Assembly: GCA_032622095.1 (NCBI GenBank)
Contig: CP136068.1
Location: 187,729,309 to 187,793,308 of the forward strand
Length of the DNA stretch: 64,000 nt
Direction: 5' to 3'
Origin: Siphonodentalium dalli
Taxonomy: Eukaryota > Mollusca > Scaphopoda > Gadilida > Siphonodentaliidae
In this document: positions 48,131 to 58,918 of the stretch, piece after piece
How the letters are laid out: every line of letters begins with the position of its first letter
Numbering within the stretch: position 1 is the stretch's first letter
Notes under the pieces: model-generated
The model's database searches: none
What the model saw: only the letters and a program-made list of their open reading frames with translations
Told to the model about the DNA's origin: nothing
Position numbers and translations under genes: made by a program

Positions 48131-49574
48131 ATTTATTACATGATCAAAAAACCTCGACAAAACATACTTAAATCAACCAATGGGACGCGAAACTAACATC
48201 GGCTTCTATAAGGCATGCGATGACGTTTCACGTAACTATGAGTTGTTTGCCCGAGTAAAGAAATAGTTCCAGACAAATAAAGACTCATTGGTGTATTTAA
48301 TGGCGTATATTTAATGACATAACTTTTCAAACTCTTCATTCATTATAGTTTATTGGAAAAACATTGGAAGCCATATTATTTTGAGACGTAGCGTACGGAA
48401 TGTAAACAGACGCCAAACCGGAAGTCAACGGTCACCTGGCACTATTTCCTGTTATTAAACGAACGTTTAATATCACAATTTATAGAATGGTTTATTGAAT
48501 GGAATAAGTGTAGGATCATGTAATAAAAACATTTAACGACATAATATAGACAATAGTTAACTGAGTAGCGTACGTATTTTCTCCTTGAGTGGGAGGCAGG
48601 GGATTATTTTTACGAAGTATTCTGATATCCTAGGGTTACAAAGATTATTGTCCGATTCCTTCTGACCATCATTTAAAACTACATTTTTTTTGTAACAAAT
48701 CTGTTTTTCAGAGAAACTAATTTTGATTCCATTAACCCTTCCTATACAAAATGGATTCTCCCATTCAGTTATAAAGTGTACATCGGAATGGTCTATTATT
48801 CATTTGGAGGGATATGTAGGTAATAAAAGCAGACGACAGTTATCAAAGGGTTAATTAAATAAGGGATAAGTCGAACATTTAAACAAGAGTTGGGTAATAT
48901 TAAGATGACCTTCACATGGATAAATTTATCTAAAGTAAACGATATGGATAAACAAAGATGGGACAATTATACTCTGCTGGGGTCAGTAAGTAAATCGGAC
49001 AGTACACTGTTATCTATGCTGTGAGATTATTCAAGGGTTGCAAGGAATGTCACTCGACTGAGGGCAGGTTCTTAAAACCACTGGTATGCATGCAGGCGAT
49101 GATATGTCCTGAATACATATTGTGGAGTATGATACAAGATCTCTACTGTAGTGTCAACTCAAAATATAGAAGTAATTGGTAGCCTGACGGCAGAAAGTTT
49201 TTAAAGGTCCCAATCACAAATAGGCCGTGTATACCAAGTGAGAACAGTGGTGGGGTGTACTGCAAAAGGTCCAAAATGTAACTATATTAAAATCACAGCA
49301 GAAACACCGTCATCACAGTTAACAAATGGGAGAACATAATCATAACCTGATGTTGGGCTATTACAAATTTAGAAAGTAATTTGGATAGCTAGCAAAGGGC
49401 CAAGAGAAATTTATAGCCAAAGGGTTCAATTTAGATTTAATAGTATACATGTGTGTTGTAATAGCAGAATAAAGAAATGTGTGCTTAAGTAGTGTGAAAA
49501 GATGTGTCTTGTGTTAAAATCAAAATTTCATCCACGTTATCATCAGTTACATATCTCGGTGACGAATCCTCTTC
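48131..49574. other. No gene seen; one dispersed repeat
   Basis: About 48736-48855 starts with a TTAACCCTTCC-type end and finishes with CAAAGGGTTAA. It matches 15735-15870 in inverse. The rest is AT-rich with no recognisable feature. Confidence 0.5.
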
Positions 49575-49757
49575 TGGGGTCAGTAAGTAAATCGGACAGT
49601 ACCCTGTTATCTATGCAGTATATACAGAGCGGACGGTACATTGTTATCAATGTAGTGTATACAGAGCGGACAGTATGTCTTATCTATGTAGTTTATACAT
49701 CGGACAGTATCGTCTTATCTATGTAGTTTATACATCGGACAGTATCGTCTTATCTAT
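49575..49757 (+). repeat. ~35-bp tandem repeat
   Basis: Units contain CGGACAGTATCGTCTTATCT and ATGTAGTTTATACAT. The left copies are more divergent. Confidence 0.85.
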
Positions 49758-49955
49758 GGTTCATTTAGGTAGAACAAACTACATACAACTTAATTATGCT
49801 TTCATCACAAGGTTGTCAGATAACTAGTATTGTATGTCATCATAATAACAATGTGGGTTTGTCAATGAAAACTGGACGTCAGCATTTCATTTGAAGTTGA
49901 CCAAGACCCTGATTTGCACTTTAGGACTGATAATAGAGGTGAACAGGTGACAGAA

Positions 49956-50059
49956 TTAACGATTTTACCCAACAGAACGGCCCTGTGCCAATGCATTCTC
50001 TTATATATGCGAGTCGACCATAGGTCGCCTCGCATATATAAGAGAATGCATTGGCTTAA
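49956..50059 (-). mobile_element. Solo TTAA hairpin element (S module)
   Basis: TTAA at 49956 is followed by a slightly altered end (TTAACGATTTTACCCAACAG), then the GCCAATGCATTCTC hairpin, ending at TTAA 50056-50059. That TTAA is also the left end of the family A element next to it. Confidence 0.8.
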
Positions 50060-50443
50060 CCCTTTACCCAACAAACCGGCCAAATAAAGCTGCAACAGCC
50101 TAAATTATCTTGGGTCTGTCTCAATAAAACCATACAAATATGGATATCATTGGAACCGCTCATTGACCACATTGTGATGGTTATAGTTATGCCCTGTGCC
50201 AATGCATTCTCTATATATGCGAGTCGACCATAGGTCGCCTCGCATATATAAGAGAATGCATTGGCCTAAAAAAAATCTTTTTTTAACACTTATTACCATT
50301 TTTTCTTACATTCTTTAACAATTTTATAATTTTTAATGTGTTAAGCCAATGCATTCTCTTATATATGCGAGGCGACCTATGGTCGACTCGCATATATAAG
50401 AGAATGCATTGGCACAGGGCCCTTCTGTTGGGTAAAGGGTTAA
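50056..50443 (+). mobile_element. TTAA hairpin MITE, family A, copy 3
   Basis: Both ends are intact (TTAACCCTTTACCCAACAAA and TGTTGGGTAAAGGGTTAA). The two mirror-image hairpins are complete apart from a 2-bp deletion in the first. The S module is 50341-50443. Confidence 0.85.
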
Positions 50444-50593
50444 CCATTTGATAACTGGATACTTGTTGATAAAATTGTCAATTTGTCACAACAATATCCC
50501 TACAAATGAGACAATGATCAGAGAATTACACGTTAGATTTTCTGTGACTTACCTTTCTTTTAACATCTGTTAGCAATGTGAAAACTAAAGACC

Positions 50594-50801
50594 AGTAGAA
50601 TCCCAGTTGAATCATATAATACCAATAGGCATCTTCATGTAATTCCTGAAAGACAATAAAGATCAGTAGAATCCCGGCTGAATCATATAATACCAATAGG
50701 CATCTTCATGTAATTCCTGAAAGACAATAGAGACGAGTAGAATCATAGCTGAATCATATAATACCAATAGGCATCTTCATGTAATTCCTGAAAGACAATA
50801 G
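50594..50801 (+). repeat. 71-bp tandem repeat, 3 copies
   Basis: The unit contains AGTAGAATCCCGGCTGAATC, ATATAATACCAATAGGCATC and TTCATGTAATTCCTGAAAGA. Exact 71-bp spacing (50594, 50665, 50736). Confidence 0.92.
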
Positions 50802-50826
50802 TCAGAACAAGGGCTGTAAACAATGT

Positions 50827-51099
50827 TTTATAATTTCACCCATACAGAGCCCCAGGACAAACATGAGCAGACAACACTCTTCTATATGCTTCTATATATG
50901 TGTGGGGCTCCCTGCAGGGTAATGGATGTTTTTTATTTTATGTCCTAAAAAGAAACATTTATTTTAAAAAATTGTTAGGCCAATGCATTCTCTTATATAT
51001 GCGAGGCGACCTATGGTCGACTCGCATATATAAGAGAATGCATTGGCACAGGGTAAAAAAAATCCCGACTTACGACTGGATTTGATATGGCGGGTCACA
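50827..51099. mobile_element. Fragment of the TA-flanked MITE
   Basis: Matches 4190-4576 with the left part missing. It runs from TTTCACCCATACAGAGCCCC through one GCCAATGCATTCTC hairpin to the intact right end GGCGGGTCACA at 51099, followed by TA. Confidence 0.85.
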
Positions 51100-51428
51100 T
51101 ATAACCAACTATACATTTGCATTACCCTGCCTGGCTGAGATTTTCTTGCCTGCCTCAATTTGTTTTTTCAATTTTCTCCAGAAAGCTAGTCTATATAGTT
51201 ACCTGTTAAGAGTGTCAACATGAATATTTATCGTTTTTCCCAATCACAAAAGCAAAAATAAGTTGGTTATTAAGCTCAAAATAGATAGAGATCTTACTGC
51301 AGAGTGAATGAATTCAAGGGACAACATAATTTTATCCAACGCTTGGCCTCAGTTTCAATCCACATGGATCTACCATATTCCATGGGATCGTAACTACGCT
51401 ATAATATCACTTACAGCTGAAAAGTTTT
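51100..51428. other. No feature recognised
   Basis: AT-rich unassigned sequence between two mobile elements. Confidence 0.45.
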
Positions 51429-51891
51429 TAACCCTTTGAGTGCCAGGTCCGATTTTTGTATCAAACCCATATACCCTGTGCCAATGCATTCTCTTATATA
51501 TGCGAGTCGACCATAGGTCGCCTCGCATATATAAGAGAATGCATTGGCCTAACAATTTTTCATCATTTGTTATATTTTTTACAATTTTTTACAATTTTAA
51601 TAATTTGTTCTTATATTCTTTAACAGACTTTTTTGTACGTTTAGTGCCAGGGAATCTTACGTTTTTCATGGGCATCAAAATTATTACTATGAATACTTGC
51701 TGATAGTTTTGAGTTATAACATGCCCCTAAGGTTTTATCTAGTTTGTTTTAAAATTCGCTATAGCATGCTTAAGCATACCCGAAAAAATTTCAATTCTAA
51801 AAAAAAAATTTATTTTTTATTTTTTTAGGGCCGATTTTACACACCGTAAATTAGGGCCGATGAGATCTGCCCGTGGCACTCAAAGGGTTAA
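51429..51891. mobile_element. TTAA hairpin MITE, family B
   Basis: The ends are TTAACCCTTTGAGTGCCAGG and the inverse GTGGCACTCAAAGGGTTAA, with TTAA at both edges. One GCCAATGCATTCTC hairpin, the same module as in family A, lies at about 51480-51548. The 3' half (GCCAGGGAATCTTACGTTTT, AATTAGGGCCGATGAGATC) recurs in the chimeric element at 58919. CCCTTT ends with TTAA targets fit piggyBac-type MITEs. Confidence 0.85.
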
Positions 51892-52046
51892 AAAAAGAAA
51901 ATTTTCCCAATGTTACCGGAAACAGACATGTTTTTTGTTTTGGCCTTAGTACCGCTATCCTCAATGTAATTAACTTGAAAAACGGGTTGATCCACAGCAG
52001 TATCAAGACGTTCAGTCGTTCACTGCGGTGGAGTTACGGTACCATT

Positions 52047-52384
52047 CAGGGTCGCCAGAAGAGGGGGGCGAGCGGGGGCAGGACTTGCCCTTTTTCTGGA
52101 GACAGAAAATGGTTTTTTGTGTGTTTAATCTCGTGTTTTTATAGCAAAATGTGACTTTTTTGGTCCAAATACCACCAATTTCACAAGGGAATATTATTTT
52201 TTTGTCAATTTTATCACAAAACGGCCATAAAAACCGACAAATACCTTTAAAATAGGGATTTTTGCCACAATGAAATTTATGGTTATTTTCCCGAGTTTGC
52301 GGAGAAAATGCCCTTTTTTGCAGAAAAGTGCCCTTTTTGTAGGCTCTGCCCCCCCCTGCCCTTGGATGCTTCCGGCGCCCCCTG
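52047..52384. mobile_element. hAT-like MITE with perfect 8-bp target duplication
   Basis: The 338-bp element begins CAGGGTCGCCAGAAG and ends with the inverse of CAGGGGGCGCCGGAAG. It is flanked by GTACCATT at 52039-52046 and again at 52385-52392, an exact 8-bp duplication. No coding frame. The exact duplication suggests a relatively recent insertion. Confidence 0.85.
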
Positions 52385-52561
52385 GTACCATTTGCTTATG
52401 ATACTGCGATCTATTAGCCAACATGTTATTTTATAAACTAGAATCTATACATAAAATTATAAGTAAAATCAGTATGCACACGTTCCATATAAAGAATGTG
52501 TTCAAATAGGACATATTGTTCTCCTAAAGTTAAGTTATGAACTTGATGTAGAGTGATTGCA

Positions 52562-52813
52562 AAGCCTTGAAATAATGTGTCTGTCATTTGCAGAATGAGG
52601 TCCCCAGAGGGTGAAATTAGTGATGCTACCCCGCATAGAGGGCTAGACTCACCAAATTCACCCTCTGGGGACCTCATTCTGCTTACACCTGAGCAGAATG
52701 AGGTTCCCAGAGGGTGAATTTGGTGATGCTAGCCCGCTATGCGGGGTAGCATCACTAAATTCACCCTCTGGGGACCTCATTCTGCAAATGACAGACACAC
52801 TATTTCAAGGCTT
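52562..52813. mobile_element. 252-bp double-hairpin foldback element, copy 1
   Basis: The ends AAGCCTTGAAATAATGTGTC and the inverse enclose two arms. Each arm is itself a quasi-palindrome (GAATGAGGTCCCCAGAGGGT ... CACCCTCTGGGGACCTCATT around GCATAGCGGGCTAGC). The copy at 63475-63726 has the same length and layout. A fragment lies at about 56372-56412. Confidence 0.85.
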
Positions 52814-52894
52814 GTCTATGGCTTTGCTTTAGAGTTGCATGAATTTCTATATTGGCTTCTATAGCTTTTCTATGGCATGGCCTTTTGCTGTAAC

Positions 52895-53060
52895 TAATTT
52901 TGAGGGCTGTAAATAGATGTGTTATTTTGAGGGCTGTAAATAGATGTGTTATTTTGAGGGCTGTAAATAGATGTGTTATTTTGAGGGCTGTAAATAGATG
53001 TGTTATTTTGAGGGCTGTAAATAGATGTGTTATTTTGAGGGCTATAAATAGATGTGTTAT
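52895..53060 (+). repeat. 27-bp tandem repeat, ~6 copies
   Basis: The unit is ATTTTGAGGGCTGTAAATAG plus ATGTGTT. Copies are nearly identical and 27 is divisible by three, so a short RAVNRCVIL frame appears. Not a gene. Confidence 0.92.
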
Positions 53061-53189
53061 TTACCATTTTTGGCCAGTTCTTCCAACAATCTTCTGTCTT
53101 CCAAAACCATGTTTTCTGCAAAGTAAAGAACAGTATACTGTATTATAAAGATCTTTCAACTGATGTGACACAAAGGTTATCAAATTTTC

Positions 53190-55204
53190 ATAAGAACGAG
53201 AGGCCGATCACGATCGGCAGATGTTTAACCCATACCTTGGCGATAGCGATTAGCTATTTTTTATAAATTTTATAAATCCTTACACCAACCTTTTCATGAG
53301 TGCAAAAGTTTCAACAATTCACACTTTATATAGTGATCGTGTGAAAAATATTTAGTTATCACATTGTGTCAACAGGATTGGTGGAGGATGTTAATATTTT
53401 TAAAGCAAATAAACCAAATGACCCTCACTATGCAGGTTAGGGGTGTGTTATCGTCAACTATGCCAAGAACTATAAACATAATCAATGGAAATATTTGAGT
53501 TATCAAATCGGATAGAATGGGGTTAATCTTACCCAAACTAATGAACTGATAAACACAAAATAGTCTATGAAAAGCATGTCATTGGATTTAGAACCCCATA
53601 CAATAAGTCAGTCTCAAGAATACCAGCACCATTAATATTATCCTGGAGCCCAAATGCAATTGAGGGAATTTCAAAATAAGACATTTCCTCTAATGATGAA
53701 TATTCAATTGGTGATGTATTGAAACCCTTACTGAACCTGGCTCAAAGTCAAAGGGATAATATTATATCTGTCTATCGCATAATATGTGTCTATGGAATGG
53801 TTTAATTTTAATCCCAAATCCATGCAAATCAAAAGTGGATCACCATCAACCTGGACATAACATAGGAGAATGATTAAATGAAAAGCATCAAAACCATATG
53901 ATGTGTGGAGATGGTTAATCATTTTCAATGACATCATGTTATGGAACTAAGGAATGTGTGGATAAATTTTTGTCTAAGATAAGACAACAGTGTTTGTAAA
54001 GAACAATGTCTGTAAAACAACACTACAAAGTAACAATGGACTATTCCAATTTATTATTTTAGAATAGGTGTCATATAGTGTGTGCATATAGCTAATGTAA
54101 TAAACCTGTTTCAACAAAGGGGTTAACTTCATATTGCACAGAAAGCAGAACTCCACCAGAGAGTGAGTAATCAATCACAGTTTGACATAATTATGATAAC
54201 AAGTCCAGCCAGCCAGTGGTACCACTATCATGCTTTATAGCATGTAGTATCTAATGTCATAGTGATAATTAACTCATTTCAATAACACACATTGCTGTGG
54301 GATATATGTTCTCTTCAAATTCCCAGCAGTAATTACTTGAATTATAAAGGGTCATAACTCTGTTAAAATATATCGGATCAAACCCATATTCGAACTCGAT
54401 CTGTATTTAGGGGTGATAAATTCATATACCAAATTTTGTGTTGATCAGATGAAAAATGTTTTGAGTCATAGCAGCTTGGGTGAATTCTAAGTAAACATAA
54501 GAGTGAAAAGGGTTAATTAAACAATACCAAAAACCATACAGATGAAGAACGTGCTAAGAAAAACCTAGGTAAGAAATATGAGGCAGATCAGAAGAAATAT
54601 GTTCAACTTATTGCATTGGATAGCATGTGTGTAAAGGGTTAATTATTTTCTAAACTGATCAACCAATCAATACCAAAAACTATACAGGTGAGGGTGTGTC
54701 ATCATAAACCTACATATCAAATATGAACACAATCGGACAAAAAAATATTTCGGTTAGAGCATCGGATTTTTTTTTAATTTATTTTATTTTTCGAAAAAAG
54801 GGTCATAACTCCTTTAAAATAAATCGGATCAAACCCATATTCGAACTCGATCTGTATTTTTGGCTGTGAAACTCACATACCAAATTTGGTTCCAATCAGA
54901 TAAAAAATGTTTGAGTTATGGCAGAATGCGTGAATTCTAAGTTGAAAAAGGGCCATAACTCTGTAACAAAATCTCGGATCAAACCCAAATTCGAACTCGA
55001 TCTGTATTTTGGGCTGAGAAACCCATATACAAAATTTGGTTTCGATTGGATAGAAAATGTTTGAGTTATCGCATTACTCGTAAAGTGTCTACGGACAGAC
55101 AGACAGACAGACGGACAGACAGACAGACAGACGGACGAACGACGAGTGGTAAATCCGGGCAAACGACACTATGTTTACCATACTATGGTATGGTAAACAT
55201 AAAA
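53190..55204 (+). mobile_element. ~2 kb interspersed element, copy 2
   Basis: Same order as 43425-45404: CGAGAGGCCGATCACGATCG start, AT-rich body, direct repeats with GGGTCATAACTC and CGGATCAAACCCATATTCGA, GACA/GACG run at about 55090-55140, and ACCATACTATGGTATGGTAA end. The copies differ by point changes and small indels, both lack a protein, and they lie in the same orientation about 9.8 kb apart. Confidence 0.8.
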
Positions 55205-55284
55205 ATTTAGGCTAAAAACTGAAAGCTTTACTTCCAATCAGTAACATTCAAACATGTAGCACCCTGTTTAACTCTTCCATGACC

Positions 55285-55538
55285 AGGGGGGGTCGGAAAA
55301 AAATTTCAGGCACATATGGCATTTTTTCCCTTTCGATCATTTTTTGACACCCACCCCCCCCCCCCCTTTTAACACTAAAACACAGAGATTTGCAGGCGGG
55401 GGTTCAAAGTGGTTTTGAAGCCCAACTCATTGCCAAAACACTAAAAAACAAGAAGGAATTTTTTTTTTAGTTGCGGAAAAAATTGCTTGTTGGTGAAATT
55501 TTTTTTTCACCCACCCCCCCCCCCCCCCCCCCCCCCCG
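55285..55538. mobile_element. G-run family element with probable 8-bp target duplication
   Basis: It starts AGGGGGGGTCGGAAAAAAAT and ends in a long C run then G. The flanks are CCATGACC (55277-55284) and CCATGACT (55539-55546), 7 of 8 identical. This is the most complete copy of the family also seen at 38095 and 41404. Homopolymer lengths are likely sequencing-sensitive. Confidence 0.6.
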
Positions 55539-55569
55539 CCATGACTGGAGTTTCATGAAATTTTGCAAA

Positions 55570-56160
55570 AAAAACATGTGCCAATAAATTCTCTTACATA
55601 TGCGAGTCTCCAATAGAGCACCTCGCATATGTAAGAGAATACATTGGCCTAACAATATTTACCTTGATTTGTAAGCCAGTGCATTCATTCTCTCATATGC
55701 CAGGCTCCCTATGGGAGACTCAGCTCCCTATGGAGACTCACATATGTAAGAGAATACATTGGCCTAACAATATTTACCTTGATTTGTAAGCCAGTGCATT
55801 CATTCTCTCATATGCCAGGCTCCCTATGGGAGACTCACATATGTAAGAGAATACATTGGCCTAACAATATTTACCTTGATTTGTAAGCCAGTGCATTCAT
55901 TCTCTCATATGCCAGGCTCCTATGGAGACTCACATATGTAAGAGAATACATTGGCCTAACAATATTTACCTTGATTTGTAAGCCAGTGCATTCATTCTCT
56001 CATATGCCAGGCTCCCTATGGGAGACTCACATATGTAAGAGAATACATTGGCCTAACAATATTTACCTTGATTTGTAAGCCAGTGCATTCATTCTCTCAT
56101 ATGCCAGGCTCCCTATGGGAGACTCACATATATTTTTAAAAAAATGCATTGGCACATGAT
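55570..56160. repeat. Tandem array of variant hairpin modules
   Basis: Five or so units of about 100 bp combine AAGAGAATACATTGGCCTAA, CAATATTTACCTTGATTTGT, AAGCCAGTGCATTCATTCTC and TATGCCAGGCTCCC...GGGAGACTCACATATG. The modules are diverged from the GCCAATGCATTCTC hairpin. The left edge starts GTGCCAATAAATTCTC and the right edge ends ATGCATTGGCAC. Confidence 0.8.
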
Positions 56161-56418
56161 CTTTAATCTCCCCATCATGAAAGGGTTAATGAAAATCCCA
56201 ACAAGAGCATCGCTAGGGCATAGAAAAATACGCCGATGGTAATTTCAACAAAGGGCCATAACTCTGGCGAAAATTGGTGGGCGGAACCCAAATTTAAAAC
56301 TTGATCTGTATTTTGGGCTAGTGAACTCACATATCAAATTTTATTTCATTGAATCCATTCAGTTCAGACTTATTAAATTCACCGTCTGGGGGACCTCATT
56401 CTCTAAATGTCAGACACA
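56161..56418. repeat. Fragments of two dispersed families
   Basis: About 56200-56355 resembles the direct-repeat core of the 2 kb element (AAGGGCCATAACTCTGG, TTGATCTGTATTTTGGGCT). About 56372-56412 is an end fragment of the 252-bp hairpin element. Confidence 0.65.
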
Positions 56419-56832
56419 TTATATCGAGTCGTAAGTCGGGATTTTTTTACCCTGTGCCAATGCATTCTCTTATATATGCGAGTCGACCATAGGTCGCCTC
56501 GCATATATAAGAGAATGCATTGGCCTAACAATTTTTTACAATTTTAATAATTTTTTCTTGTATTCTTTAACAATTTTATAATTTCACCCATACAGAGCCC
56601 ATGCAAACATGAGCAGACGACACTCTTCTATATCCTTCTATATATGTGTGGGGCTCCCTGCAGGGTAATGGATGTTTTTTATTTTATGTCCTAAAAATTG
56701 TAAGAAACATTTATTTTAAAAAAATGATAAAAAATTGTTAGGCCAATGCATTCTCTTATATATGCGAGGCGACCTATGGTCGACTCGCATATATAAGAGA
56801 ATGCATTGGCACAGGATAAAAAAAATCCCAAG
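56419..56832. mobile_element. TA-flanked MITE, truncated copy
   Basis: It runs from AGTCGTAAGTCGGGATTTTT through two GCCAATGCATTCTC hairpins (about 56456-56524 and 56742-56810) to AAAAAAATCCC. Both outermost terminal repeats seen at 4014 and 4576 are missing. Confidence 0.8.
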
Positions 56833-57185
56833 GAGACTTGAATACCAATCTAAGGAACCTACAGAGTGTAGATAACCAATTTATCTTACTATTCATTCAA
56901 CCTCGAATAAAGGATACTTTAGCATGGGAACTATGTCAACGATAATGTCGTTTCACGGATGAGATAGCTCCCCCACAGTTAACATAATTATGCATCATCA
57001 ACGATTAGATAAATTTGTGCGTATGCGCTGAATAAAAATATTGTTGTTTAGTAGAATGCAATTGATTTTTCAAGTGTGTTTAATCATTGCCACCGGAAAT
57101 ATATCAGATGATTTTAAATGACATATGTATATGTCCGATGCTATAAAGAGTTCTAATAGAAATAATTGATGCCAATTTCCAGAGA
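56833..57185. other. No feature recognised
   Basis: AT-rich unassigned sequence. Confidence 0.45.
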
Positions 57186-57403
57186 TACAGTGATGCTGTA
57201 AATAATTGACTCCTTAACCACAGCAGAATTATGGGTAACTTTTCAGGATTTAGTCGGAAATATGGCTTGTTGCCATTCATCGGAAAGCTCTCGTTGAGGG
57301 CTTTCCGATGAATGGCAACAAGCCATATTTCCGACTAAATCCTGAAAAGTTACCCATAATTCTGCTGTGGTTAAGGAGTCGATTATTTACAGCATTACTG
57401 TAT
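57186..57403. mobile_element. 218-bp near-perfect palindrome, copy 1
   Basis: The ends are TACAGTGATGCTGTAAATAA and the inverse. Arms of about 105 bp (CTCCTTAACCACAGCAGAAT, CAGGATTTAGTCGGAAATAT) meet at GAAAGCTCTCGTTGAGGGCTTTC near 57292. TA followed by CAGT resembles Tc1/mariner or pogo MITE ends; this is inference. Related copies are at 61304 and 62364. Confidence 0.85.
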
Positions 57404-57507
57404 CAATGTATTTAGAAATGAAGTGAGTTTCCCCACAGCCCACACACATTACTGTATCAATGTATTTAGAAATGAAGTGAGTTTCCACACAGCCCACACA
57501 CATTCAC
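57396..57507 (+). repeat. ~56-bp tandem duplication at the palindrome edge
   Basis: TACTGTATCAATGTATTTAG, AAATGAAGTGAGTTTCC and ACAGCCCACACACATT occur twice in tandem. The first copy overlaps the right end of the palindrome. Confidence 0.85.
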
Positions 57508-58254
57508 TGTTGCCATTGAGGATACAGTATTGGAAACTTCCATCGTTTCTCCACGTATTTGAGGGAAAATATGCTAATTGTCAGATGAAAGTTTTTGTCC
57601 CCACATCCGGTTGTAACGAGCAATCTATGGTTCCCATCTGGAGGTCACCCCGAAGATCCATATGATGTTTGGTGATGATCAGAAGAGAGACAAGACCTGT
57701 AGGGTGTGCTAATGGAAATTAATGACTAACAGACGTACACACATGGGAATAGCTCAAACTTGACGATGTCAAGTTGAGCTAAAAAAAATTACATTGCTCA
57801 TTCGCTATCTTATTTGGAGTTATTAGATGTGTGAATAAAACGATGAATAACTAAAATTTTCATTATTTCCAACCACAACCAATAATAGTCACTGCGTGCA
57901 ATTTATTTATAACAATGACGTAGTTTTCTGACTATATTTGGATATAAAATTTATGAAAATTACTTCTTTTGACATGATTATTCGTTATGGAGTGTTTCAT
58001 ATCACTTGAGATGGACAAAATCATTATAGTGGGGTACATGCCTACATGAATGTTTGAAACCTGGATGTCTCTTTTTGAACTTATAATATAATACATACAG
58101 TTGCTATCGTATAATATAATACATACGGTTGCTATCGTACAGAGACTGTAGATGAATGTCGATGTGTAGAATGTGAAATGCCAGCTGAAAAAGAGAATAA
58201 ATCTTTAAAATTCTGGCATGGTCAGGTTGTTAGAGGAGACATGTTAAAATTTGT
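57508..58254. other. Mostly unassigned; tail of the ~160-bp repeat family
   Basis: About 57640-57782 carries a GATGATCAGAAGAGAGACAA...GTGTGCTAATGGAAATTAAT piece and the GGGAATAGCTCAAACTTGAC hairpin seen at 41250. A short duplication (ATAATACATACRGTTGCTAT) lies at 58085-58140. No gene. Confidence 0.6.
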
Positions 58255-58710
58255 GGATGGGAGGGGGGGTCATTTCTACAGTGTTAAGGCCGACGGGGGA
58301 GGGGGGTTCATTTCTACAGTGTTAAGGCGACGGGGGGAGGGGGGTTCATTTCTACAGTGTTAAGGCCGACGGGGGAGGGGTGTTCATTTCTACAGTGTTA
58401 AGGCCGACAGGGGAGGGGTGTTCATTTCTACAGTGTTAAGGCAGACGGAGGAGGGAGGTTCATTTCTACAGTGTTAAGGCCGACGGGGGAGGGGGGTTCA
58501 TTTCTACAGTGTTAAGGCCGACGGGGGAGAGGGGTTCATTTATACAGTGTTAAGGCCGACGGGGGAGGGAGGTTCATTTCTACAGTGTTAAGGCCGACGG
58601 GGGAGGGGGGTTCATTTCTACAGTGTTAAGGCCGATGGGGGAGGGGGGATCATTTATACAGTGTTAAGGCCGACGGGGGAGGGAGGTTCATTTCTACAGT
58701 GTTAAGGCCA
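58255..58710 (+). repeat. 37-38-bp G-rich minisatellite, ~12 copies
   Basis: The unit is GTTCATTTCTACAGTGTTAA, GGCCGACGG and a short G run. G runs of three or more recur every unit, so quadruplex formation is conceivable. Confidence 0.92.
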
Positions 58711-58918
58711 TGCTTAATTAATTTTATGTTTAGTGTCATCCTTGAATTAAAGTTAAATTCTTGTCGAACTTCGTTGCACTAATGAAAATAGACACAGAAA
58801 CAAAGAGGCAAATTGGGGGACTATATTTTCCATCACCAGCCAGAGCATGCACTACTGTCATATACGGTTGTGAAGCGTCTCAGCCAATGCAATAAATGTA
58901 TGCATTTTGCAGCTTCCT

